Shown one piece after another: positions 8,811 through 16,508 of a stretch of DNA of 64,000 bases. Origin of the DNA: DATFDN01 sp963830565 (GTDB lineage Bacteria; Pseudomonadota; Alphaproteobacteria; Acetobacterales; Acetobacteraceae); assembly GCA_963830565.1 (NCBI GenBank), contig CAWHMO010000012.1:1-64000 (forward strand). The letters are read 5' to 3'. The notes below the pieces were generated by a model. That model saw only the letters and a list, made by a program, of their open reading frames with translations, did no database searches and had not been told where the DNA came from. The position numbers and the translations under genes were made by a program. Each line of letters opens with the position of its first letter. The first letter of the stretch is position 1.

Positions 8811-9206
8811 TTAGGCTGACCGGGCGCTAGCCACGACCGGCGGGTCTGTTATGTTCCACCGCTTCAGGGCGACCATCATGAAGTCATTCGGCTCGATTAT
8901 TCGCCAACCCTGCGACAGCAGGTACTTGGCGGTGATCTCATTGCCCTTCACGCCGATGAAGATGGAGAGCCCGAGACTGACCAAGCTCAGGTACAGAAGA
9001 GAGTGCCGCTGCGTCTTCGCTCCAGGCGGACAGCAGGTTCGCAACGACAACGAGCCCCCAAAGACCAGCGAAGATGCTTCCCCAAGTGATCAGGCCGCGC
9101 AGGAACAGCGGGAGTCCCAGGAAACCGGAAAAGAAGAAAAGCGTCCAGCTCCAGCCGACCTTCACCTTGCGAGTCTCGCCCGTTTGGGAGTTATGAAACG
9201 GCACTA
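8811..9206 (-). pseudogene. small membrane protein (DUF2628-like), 5' end cut off by an IS element
   Basis: From the IS border the frame reads LVPFHNSQTGETRKVKVGWS, then WTLFFFSGFLGLPLFLRGL and WGSIFAGLWGLVVVANLL (two membrane segments). After a frame change near 8995-9015 it continues LYLSLVSLGLSIFIGVKGNE and ends ITDPPVVASARSA. The pattern resembles DUF2628-type small membrane proteins; this assignment is tentative. The start codon is missing here because an IS630 element begins at 9207. The lost 5' end is still recognisable at 11830-11851. It would be the first gene of the island operon. Confidence 0.7.
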
Positions 9207-10564
9207 GTGGGTCAGCTGCCTTGAACTCTGCCGTTCCTGTCCATGGGGTTGAGGGCGGGATAAGAGATGCTGGCAACGAGCGGCGGAGCCGCCGATTGGA
9301 TGTCCGTCGGTGCTGCGATGGCGCCGACGTTGCCAACGCCGGCCGTGCCAGGTGAAGGGCGTGGGCTGTTGGTTCCAGGCCCACGCGGTCTGCTCGAACC
9401 AGGCGCCGATCTCGGCAGGACTGTGTGGATGCTGCTCTTCCAGCGCACGGCGCTTGAGGATGCGCTGGATCGATTCGGCCATATTGAGCCAGCTGCCGCC
9501 GAGCGGGGTGTAGAGCGGCATGATGCCGTGCTGGCATAGCCAGACGACCATCTCGGCGCTTTTGTGGCCGGTGAGATTATCCCACACGAGCAGCAGGCGC
9601 AGTGGCGGCAGATGCTCGGGCAAGGTGAAGCGTTCCGCCAGTCCGTTCTGCCAGGTCTGCCACGCGGCACGGAGTGCGGCGACATTGACCGCCTGCGTCG
9701 GTGCAGGCAGCGCCGCCATGATCGCGGTCAGGCTTTCTTTGAGCCAGCCATGCAGAACCTGGTTCGTGCACCGGCTAACCGGCTGGATATGCACCTGACC
9801 AGTTGCCGGATGGAACAGGGTCAGGAGCTTGCAGGTGCCGCCCCGGATATACTCATGCGGCTGGGTGGCAGGACGGCCGTGCGGCTGCCAGGACCTGCCG
9901 GGATGCGGCACCGCCTGGAAGGGTCCGGCCTCGTCTTCGCACCAAACTGCCAGACCGCGTGAGGCGCCGAGCGTGTAGGCCCGCTCGATCAGCCCCTTTT
10001 TGCCGCCGCATCCGGATCGATGACGGTGACTGGACCACCCCGTTTGCGCTTGCGCACGACCGCCCCGGTTTCGCACCAGGTTCGGCTCTTCTGCCAGCCG
10101 AAGCCCGCCTCATGCAGGGTGCGGCCGATCGTGTCGGTGCTGATGCGGGGCAGACCATCCGCCCCCCGGCGCAGCGCGGCTTGCAGCGTGCTCAGCGACC
10201 ATGTCGCCGTGCCATCCCGCGCCCGATCCGGAGGGCGGGCGACCACGGCCAGGATCCGCCGCTTCTCGACCTCGCCGTAGCGCACCGGATGGCCCCCGCC
10301 ATGGCGCGGCATCACCGCCGCCAGTCCGTCGCCGTTGAACCGCGCCACCCAGCGCGCAACGGTATCGCCGGTGCGGCGCCCCGCAAGCTGCGCTGCCGTC
10401 GTGTAGCTTTGCCCTTCGGCAACCGCCAGCAATGCTCGTGCGCGGGCTACCTGCGCAGCAGGCGCCCGGCGTGACTGGCTCAGCTGCGATAACGTCCTCC
10501 GCTCCTCCTCACTCAATGCGCGTAGCGGATCCTTCTGTCGTCGTGACATCGGTCGCCTCGCCAT
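9204..10564 (-). CDS. IS630-family transposase, two frames joined by -1 frameshift
   Basis: The first frame (10564 to 9989) holds the helix-turn-helix region: RALLAVAEGQSYTTAAQLAG and TVARWVARFNGDGLAAVMPR. The second frame (from about 10000 to 9204) holds the DDE domain: VWCEDEAGPF, LLLVWDNLTGH and GGSWLNMAESIQ supply Asp, Asp and Glu. The switch is -1 at an A5 tract (9997-10001, GCAAAAAGGGG on the coding strand), matching programmed frameshifting in this family. The stop codon TAG is formed at 9204-9206 by the target site itself, so it lies just outside the element. Confidence 0.85.
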
Positions 10565-10608
10565 TCAGCACCGTGCCAGTATGCCACAGTTCGAGGCAGC
10601 CGACCCAC
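9207..10608 (-). mobile_element. IS630-family insertion sequence A
   Basis: A 1,402-bp element bounded by TA at 9205-9206 and 10609-10610, each within CTAG, the classic IS630-type target. The ends are inverted repeats: left GTGGGTCAGCTGCCTTGAAC and, read inward from the right, GTGGGTCGGCTGCCTCGAAC, with 3 mismatches over about 25 bp. It carries a two-frame transposase. It abuts element B, the two sharing the TA at 10609-10610. Confidence 0.92.
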
Positions 10609-10610
10609 TA

Positions 10611-11827
10611 GTGCTCCGTCATAGCTGATTTGAGGGGCCGTGCGTTCTGGCTTTGGCGGTGAAGCCATGGCCGGAGGCGTGCGATGAAGAAGTATCGGGT
10701 GACACTGACAGTGATGGAGCGCGAGGAGCTCGCGGCGCTGTTGTCGCGTGGCAAGGCGGATGTTCGCAAGCTCAAGCACGCTCAGATGCTGCTCAAGGCC
10801 GACGCGGCGGAGGGTGGCCCGGCGTGGACGGACGAGCGGACCGCGGAGGCGGTCGGGATCGGGGTGGCCACGATAGAGCGGGTGCGGCGGCGCTTCGTGG
10901 AGGAGGGCCTGGCAGCCGCGCTGAGCCCGTATCGCGGGGGTAAGCGGGTCTATACGCGCGCGCTCGACGGCGCGCAGGAGGCGCACCTCATTGCGCTGGC
11001 CTGCTCCGCGCCGCCGCAAGGGTGCGGGCGCTGGACCTTGCGCCTGCTGGCGCGGCGCATGGTCGAGTTGCAGCACACCGACGCGCTCTCGCACGAAACG
11101 GTGCGCCAGACGCTCAAAAAAACGCCCTCAAGCCGCACCTGAGGCGGATGTGGTGCATCCCGCCGAAGCACTCGGCGGAGTTCGTCTTCCACATGGAAGA
11201 CGTGCTGGAGGTCTACAGCCGTCCCTACGACGCGAAGCGGCCGGTGGTCTGCCTCGACGAGACTTTCAAGCAACTGGTCGGCGAAACGCGCGAACCCCTG
11301 CCGACACGGCCTGGCGCGGTTGAACGCTTCGACCACGTCTATGTTCGCAACGGCGTGGCCAGCCTGTTCCTCGCCACTGAGCCGCTCGCCGGCTGGCGGC
11401 ATGTGGCCGTGACCGAGCACCGCCGCCGCGGCGACTGGGCCAGCTTCGTGCGCGACCTGCTCGAGGGGCCATACCATGACGCCGAGCGCGTGGTGCTGGT
11501 CATGGACCAGCTCAACACTCACTCGCTCGCCAGCCTCTACGAGGCGTTCCCGCCCGAGGAGGCCAGGCGCCTGGCCGAGCGCATTGAACTCCACCACACG
11601 CCCAAGCATGGATCGTGGCTCAACATGGCCGAAATCGAGTTCAGCGCGTTAGCGCGGCAATGCCTCGCTCGCCGCATCGCCCAGCACGAGACGCTCCGCC
11701 GCCACGTCGCGCAATGGGAGGACCAGCGCAACGCCGGGCAAGCCAAGGTCAACTGGCACTTCACCACCGGCCAGGCCCGCACCAAACTCCGAAGCCTCTA
11801 CCCATCACTTGATGACTGACAAAATAC
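10611..11827 (+). mobile_element. IS630-family insertion sequence B
   Basis: A 1,217-bp element between the TA at 10609-10610 (shared with element A) and the TA of CTAG at 11828-11829. The ends are weakly matched inverted repeats: left GTGCTCCGTCATAGC, right read inward GTATTTTGTCAGTCA, with GTCA conserved in register. It encodes a two-frame transposase distinct from that of element A and in the opposite orientation. Confidence 0.85.
10684..11819 (+). CDS. IS630-family transposase, two frames joined by -1 frameshift
   Basis: The first frame (10684-11142) encodes the DNA-binding region: KHAQMLLKADAAEGGPAW, RTAEAVGIGVATIERVRRRF. The second (to 11819) encodes the catalytic core: RPVVCLDETFKQLVG (Asp), VVLVMDQLNTHS (Asp) and HGSWLNMAEIEFS (Glu). 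The frames join through seven consecutive A residues at 11116-11122 (CTC AAA AAA ACG becomes CTC AAA AAA AAC), a -1 slip giving KK-NALKPHLRRMW. All three acidic residues are present, so the element looks active. Confidence 0.88.
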
Positions 11828-11829
11828 TA

Positions 11830-11851
11830 GGATTTGCATCGTTTCCTCCAT
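11830..11851 (-). pseudogene. detached 5' end of the IS-interrupted small membrane gene
   Basis: Removing both IS elements and one TA joins this segment to 9204. The minus strand then reads ATGGAGGAAACG ATG CAA ATC CTA GTG CCG, continuing in frame into CATAACTCCCAAACG. The second ATG (start 11839) has GGAGG 5 nt upstream. The restored N-terminus is MQILVPFHNSQTGE. An open join with its own ribosome-binding site shows this is the true 5' end of the gene now ending at 8811. Confidence 0.75.
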
Positions 11852-12093
11852 GCCTCCTGAGACGGGAAAGCTCGGCTCCATGCCCTGGCGCGTGCCTAAG
11901 CAATACGCGAGATGGCGAAAAGCGGGTGTGATGCAGGTCACACGTCGCTACGCGGTTGCGGGCGAGCAGGGCGTTCATCGGGGCCGACCCGGAGGAGCGG
12001 CTTCGTGTTGGTGGTCACGCGGCGCTGGCCGTGTTCGGTTCGGATGTTTCTGAATCACATTGAAGCATCTGAATTCTGCTTGCTCCCATGATG

Positions 12094-12205
12094 CCTCTCC
12101 CGCTTGCGGGAAAGGTCGCCGCGCTTGCGCGGGGGGTGAGGGTAGCGCGGGCAAGTCCCTCACCCGGTTCGCTCCGCTCGCCAACTCCCGCGCAAGCGGG
12201 AGAGG
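12094..12205. repeat. REP/BIME-like palindromic element
   Basis: The outer arms CCTCTCCCGCTTGCGGGA and CTCCCGCGCAAGCGGGAGAGG are inverted copies that are each near-palindromic. Between them lie GGGTGAGGG and CCCTCACCC, also complementary. This nested hairpin layout is typical of the short palindromic repeats that punctuate intergenic DNA in Acetobacteraceae and related bacteria. It is the only structured element found in the 490-bp stretch from 11852 to 12340; the rest holds no gene I can support. Confidence 0.7.
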
Positions 12206-12340
12206 TGGCGCTTCGGTACGCCGGATCACGATGAAATCTGCTCCAAACATGCTCTCGATCTGCGTCAGCCGCCACACGGCCACTGCCTGGACAAGCAGAC
12301 GCATCGTTCGCATATCCTGACGGCAAGGGCGGAGCGTGCC

Positions 12341-12592
12341 ATGGGTCAGCTTCGAGTGCAGGGCTTGGATGAGCGGATCATCAATGCACTGAAACGGCGC
12401 GCGCAGCGCAACAGCCGCTCCATCGAGGCCGAGCATCTTGCCATTCTGGTGTCGGTGCGGGAGCCGGAGACGGAATCGATCGCTGAGCTTGCCGCCCGTC
12501 TGCGGGCGGAGAGTCCTTCGAGCAGGCTGAACAGCACCGATCTCATCCGCGAGGACCGGGACCGCCACGACACCTATTTCCCCGACCCATGA
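12341..12592 (+). CDS. FitA-like ribbon-helix-helix antitoxin
   Basis: An 83-residue protein resembling FitA/VapB antitoxins. The ribbon-helix-helix is MGQLRVQGLDERIINALKRR followed by AQRNSRSIEAEHLAIL. The C-terminal tail (ELAARLRAE...LIREDRDRHD) is the toxin-neutralising type of segment. No PIN-domain toxin gene follows; instead its stop overlaps the coxE start by 4 nt (ATGA at 12589). That makes it translationally tied to a metallo-chaperone gene, an unusual position. It may be an orphan antitoxin or a repurposed repressor of the operon. Confidence 0.8.
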   Translation: MGQLRVQGLDERIINALKRRAQRNSRSIEAEHLAILVSVREPETESIAELAARLRAESPSSRLNSTDLIREDRDRHDTYFPDP

Positions 12593-13805
12593 ACGCGGCA
12601 ATCCAATGGTCTCCTCGCCGCCAACGTCATGCAGTTCGCGCGGCTGCTGCGCCGCGCCGGCTTGCCGGTCGGCCCCTCCGAGGCCAGGTCCGCGCTACGC
12701 GCGCTCACGCTAGATCGATATCGGCAGCCGTGCCGAGGTGCGGACCGCGCTGCGCGCCACCATGACGCGCCGCCACGAGCACCAGGAGGTGTTCGACGCC
12801 GCCTTCGGCCTGTTCTGGCGCGACCCGGCCGCGGCCGAACAGGCAGCGGCGATGGGATGCTTGACCCGAAGAAAGGAGTTGTCCCGCGACAAGCCGCCGC
12901 CTGCCGCGCGCCGCGTCGCCGAAGCCTTCCAGCCGCCCCGCGAACGCCCGCTCCGCCCCGACGAGAAGCCGCCGCATATCGACGTGGCACTGACAGCGAG
13001 CGAGCGGGAGCACCTGCAGGCCATGGATTTCGAGGCGATGAGCGCCGCCGAGATCGCTGCCGCCAAGCGCGAGATCCGCCGACTCGCCCTGCCGCTCCAG
13101 CACCAGGCGACCCGCCGGCTGCGCCCCGACCCGCTCGGCCCGACTTTGGACCTGCGGCGCACCATCCGCGCCAGCCTCCGCCAGGGAGGCGAGATATTCG
13201 ACATCGCCCGCTCCCGCCGGGTCACGCGCCCGCCGCCGCTGGTCGTGCTGTGCGACATCTCCGGCTCGATGGCGCGTTACGCGCAGATTTTGCTGCATTT
13301 CCTGCACGCGGTGACGAACGACCGCGACCGGGTCCACGCCTTCCTGTTCGGCACCAGGCTGACCAACATCACCCGCCAGCTCCGCCACCGCGATCCCGAG
13401 GTCGCGTTCCAGATGGTGGCGCATATCGTCCCCGACTGGTCGGGCGGCACCCGCATCGGCGAGGCGGTCGCCGCGTTCAATCACCAATGGGCGCGTCGCG
13501 TCCTGGGGCAGGGGGCCATCGTGCTGCTGATCACCGACGGGCTCGACCGCCCGCGCGAGCAGGACGCGGGACAGAGCCTCGCGGAAAGCATGGACCGGCT
13601 GCACCGCTCCTGCCGACGCCTGATCTGGCTCAACCCGCTGTTGCGCTGGGAGGGGTTCGAGCCAAAATCGCAGGGTATCCGGGCGATGCTGCCGCACGTG
13701 GACGAGTTCCGGCCGGTCCACAATCTGGCCAGCCTGCGTGCGCTGGTTGATCTGCTCTCCCGTCCCGAGCCAAGCCGGACGAGGGTTGAAAGGATGGCGT
13801 CATGA
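12589..13805 (+). pseudogene. coxE: CoxE, VWA-domain protein, frameshifted twice near the N-terminus
   Basis: A CoxE-family von Willebrand A protein that partners the CoxD ATPase in Mo-hydroxylase maturation. From ATG 12589 the parts read MNAAI, then one frame on NGLLAANVMQFARLLRRAG, then another frame on IDIGSRAEVRTALRA through to the stop. This implies one extra base near 12605 and one near 12713. The rest is intact: the MIDAS loop VVLCDISGSMARYA, GTRLTNITRQL, WSGGTRIGEA and LLITDGLDRPR. The stop overlaps the XdhC start as ATGA. An internal ATG at 12738 could give an N-truncated protein that keeps the VWA domain. Confidence 0.85.
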
Positions 13806-14140
13806 ATACCGTAGGTTCAATGGGCGAGACCGAGGACGTGCTGGGTCAGGCCGCGATCTGGCGCGCGGCTGGCGAGGACGTCGCGCTCGCCACCGTCACC
13901 GAGGCCTGGGGCAGCTCGCCCCGGCCGGCGGGCAGCCAGATGGCCGTGACGAAATCGGGCAGGATGGCGGGCTCGGTCTCCGGTGGCTGCATCGAGGGCG
14001 CCGTCGCCGACGCGGCGATGCGAACGATCGAGACCGGGGCGCCGCAACTTCTCGATTTCGGCGTGACCAACGAGCGCGCGTGGGAGGTGGGGCTTGCCTG
14101 CGGCGGAAAGGTCAAGGTGTTCGTGGAGAAGCTTCTGTGA
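13802..14140 (+). CDS. XdhC-family protein, N-terminal-domain form
   Basis: A 112-residue XdhC/CoxI N-terminal domain. This family inserts or sulfurates the molybdenum cofactor of xanthine-dehydrogenase-type enzymes. Diagnostic are ALATVTEAWGSSPRPAGSQM and MAGSVSGGCIEGAV, the latter with the conserved Cys, plus VGLACGGKVKVFVE with a second conserved Cys. The Rossmann half of the family is encoded by the next gene, overlapping by 4 nt (GTGA). Splitting XdhC into two coupled proteins is usual for cox-type operons. Confidence 0.9.
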   Translation: MNTVGSMGETEDVLGQAAIWRAAGEDVALATVTEAWGSSPRPAGSQMAVTKSGRMAGSVSGGCIEGAVADAAMRTIETGAPQLLDFGVTNERAWEVGLACGGKVKVFVEKLL

Positions 14141-14847
14141 CCCCGGAGGTCCTCGCCGCGCTCACCCAGGCGCGACAGGAGAAGCGGCCCGTCGCCCTCG
14201 CCACGCGTCTGTCGGACGGGGCGCAGTACCTGTTGCCCGACCCCGCTTCAGCAGCCGAACTCAACGCGGCGGCCGAGGCCGCCTTGCGCGAGGACAAGAG
14301 CCGCACCATCCAGGCCGGCGGCTCCGCCTGGTTCCTGCAGGCGCACAACCCGCCCCTGCGGCTGATCGTGGTGGGCGCGGTCCACATCGCCCAGGCGCTG
14401 GTGCCGTTCGCGAGCGGCATCGGCTTCGCCGTGACCGTGGTCGATCCGCGGCGGTCCTTCGCCTCCGACGAGCGGTTCCCCGACGTGACGATCCGCACCG
14501 ACTGGCCGGACGAGGCGCTGGACGCGCTGCGCCCGGATGCGCGTACCGCGGTGGTGACGCTGACGCACGATCCGAAGCTGGATGACCCGGCGCTCGACCG
14601 GGCGCTGCGATCGGAGGCCTTCTACATCGGCTCGCTCGGCTCGCGGCGGACCCACGCCGCGCGGCTCAAGCGCCTGCGTGACCTCGGCCACGACGACGCG
14701 GCGATGGCGCGCATCCGTGGACCGGTGGGTCTGGACCTGGAGGCGGTGACGGCGCCGGAGATCGCGCTGTCGATCGTGGCGGAACTGGTCGCCGTGCGCC
14801 GGGGTTCCTCGCTCGCGGCCGGCCGGCTGGCTCGGCAGGCGGCATGA
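14137..14847 (+). CDS. XdhC-family protein, Rossmann-domain form
   Basis: A 236-residue protein starting at GTG 14137, which overlaps the previous stop. After a short N-terminal segment comes the XdhC C-terminal Rossmann domain: RLIVVGAVHIAQALVPFA, VTVVDPRRSFASDERFP, TAVVTLTHDPKLDDPAL, YIGSLGSRRTHAAR and GPVGLDLEAVTAPEIALSI. In family members this half binds NAD or the cofactor and completes the maturation factor. Its stop overlaps the following start as ATGA. Confidence 0.88.
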   Translation: MTPEVLAALTQARQEKRPVALATRLSDGAQYLLPDPASAAELNAAAEAALREDKSRTIQAGGSAWFLQAHNPPLRLIVVGAVHIAQALVPFASGIGFAVTVVDPRRSFASDERFPDVTIRTDWPDEALDALRPDARTAVVTLTHDPKLDDPALDRALRSEAFYIGSLGSRRTHAARLKRLRDLGHDDAAMARIRGPVGLDLEAVTAPEIALSIVAELVAVRRGSSLAAGRLARQAA

Positions 14848-16508
14848 AGTTCGGCCCGGTCGCGCTAGGGGAGGCGAAGGGCGCCATCAGCGCCCATTCC
14901 CACCGCCTGGCCGATCGAATGATCCGCAAGGGATCGGTGCTGGACGAGACGGCAATCGCCGCGCTGCGGCAGGCGGGGCGGAGCGAGGTGATCGCCGCGC
15001 GGCTCGAGCCGGGCGACGTCCCGGAGGACATCGCCGCCGATCGATTGGCCGATCCGCTGGTCGCGCCGCTGCTCGCCCGCTCCCGCGCCGGCACGGGGCG
15101 CGTGAACCTCGCGGCCGAGGCGCCGGGCCTGCTGCGCATCGACCCGGCGAAGGTGGAGCGCATCAACCGTGTGGACGAGAGCCTGACGCTCGGCACGCTG
15201 CCCGACTTCGCCGTGGTCGCGGCCAAGGACCTCGTCGCAACCATCAAGGTGGTCCCGTTCGCAGTGCCGGGCGCGCTTCTGGATGTGGCGGTGGCGATTG
15301 CGCGCCAGGGCGGGCCGGCGCTCAGCCTGCATCCGTTCCGTCCGCTGAAGGTCGGCCTGGTCGTGACCGAGCTGCCGGGGATGAAGGAGAGCGCCACCGA
15401 GAAGGCGATCGCCGTGACCGGCGAGCGGGTAAGCCGGCTGACCGGCACGCTGCTGCCGGCGCTGCGCGTGCCGCATCAGCAGGCGCCGGTTGTCGCGGCG
15501 CTGGAGAGCCTGAAGGCGCAGGGAGCCGAGCTGCTCCTGGTCGCCGGTGCCTCGGCGGTCGTGGACCGGCGCGATGTCGGCCCGGCTGCGATCGTGGAAG
15601 CCGGCGGTGAGATCGTGCATTTCGGGATGCCGGTCGATCCGGGCAACCTGATCTGCGTCGGGCGGATCGGCGAGAGGCCTGCGCTGGTGCTGCCCGGCTG
15701 CGCCAAGAGCCCCAAGCAGAACGGCATCGACTTCATCCTCCCGCGCCTGTTCGCCGGGCTTCCGGTGCGGCCGGCCGACGTGATGGGGCTGGGCGTCGGC
15801 GGGCTTCTCAAGGAGATCGATGCGCGGCCGCTGCCGCGCGAGAAGGCGCCCTCCGTGGTCCGGACGGGGCCGGCGCCGCGCAGCGCCCCGGTGATAGCGG
15901 CCGTGGTGCTCGCCGCCGGGCGGTCGCGACGGATGGCGCCGCACAACAAGCTGCTGGTGGCCGACCGGACCGGGAAACCGATGATCGCGCGGGTGATCGA
16001 CAACGTGCTGTCGTCCAAGGCGCGCCCCATCCTGGTCGTGACCGGCCACATGGCCGACGAGGTCGAGCACGCCCTCGGCGGTCGCCCGGTGCGCTACGTC
16101 CACGCGGCTGACTATGGCTCGGGCCTGTCGGCCAGCCTCAAGGCGGGGATCGCGGCGGTTCCGCCGGAGGCCGCGGCGGCGCTGGTCTGTTTAGGCGACA
16201 TGCCGCTGGTGACGGGACGCGTGATCGACCGCCTGCTGGAGGCCTATGACGCCGACGAGGGCCGGCGGATCGTGCTGCCCACCTTTCGGGGCAAGCAGGG
16301 CAACCCGATGCTGTGGGATCGCCGATTCTTCCCCGAGATCCTGGAGCTGTCCGGCGATTCCGGCGCGCGCGCCTTGCTGGCTCGGCACCTTGAGCAGGTC
16401 GCCGAGGTGGAAATGGGCGAGGACGCGGTGCTGCGCGATTTCGACACCACTGACGCGCTGGCCACCCTGCCGCCACGCCTGCGCCCCGAACCCTTGCCGG
16501 CCGGGTGA
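14844..16508 (+). CDS. molybdopterin-binding / NTP-transferase (MobA-like) fusion protein
   Basis: A 554-residue two-domain protein. Residues 1-340 form a MoeA/MogA-like molybdopterin-binding region: HSHRLADRMIRKGSVLDE, SLHPFRPLKVGLVVTE, LVAGASAVVDRRDVGPAAI. Residues 350-554 form a MobA/MocA-like nucleotidyltransferase starting AAVVLAAGRSRRMAPHNKLL, with VCLGDMPLV as the metal-binding Asp motif. It probably completes or transfers a cytosine- or guanine-type molybdenum cofactor for the enzyme served by this operon. The start overlaps the XdhC stop by 4 nt. The nucleotide used (CTP or GTP) is not decided by the visible residues. Confidence 0.88.
   Translation: MKFGPVALGEAKGAISAHSHRLADRMIRKGSVLDETAIAALRQAGRSEVIAARLEPGDVPEDIAADRLADPLVAPLLARSRAGTGRVNLAAEAPGLLRIDPAKVERINRVDESLTLGTLPDFAVVAAKDLVATIKVVPFAVPGALLDVAVAIARQGGPALSLHPFRPLKVGLVVTELPGMKESATEKAIAVTGERVSRLTGTLLPALRVPHQQAPVVAALESLKAQGAELLLVAGASAVVDRRDVGPAAIVEAGGEIVHFGMPVDPGNLICVGRIGERPALVLPGCAKSPKQNGIDFILPRLFAGLPVRPADVMGLGVGGLLKEIDARPLPREKAPSVVRTGPAPRSAPVIAAVVLAAGRSRRMAPHNKLLVADRTGKPMIARVIDNVLSSKARPILVVTGHMADEVEHALGGRPVRYVHAADYGSGLSASLKAGIAAVPPEAAAALVCLGDMPLVTGRVIDRLLEAYDADEGRRIVLPTFRGKQGNPMLWDRRFFPEILELSGDSGARALLARHLEQVAEVEMGEDAVLRDFDTTDALATLPPRLRPEPLPAG

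Noticed and set aside
9204..11819. Transposase frame changes as pseudogenes.
   Set aside because: Both are -1 shifts at A-tracts, typical of programmed frameshifting, and all DDE residues are present.
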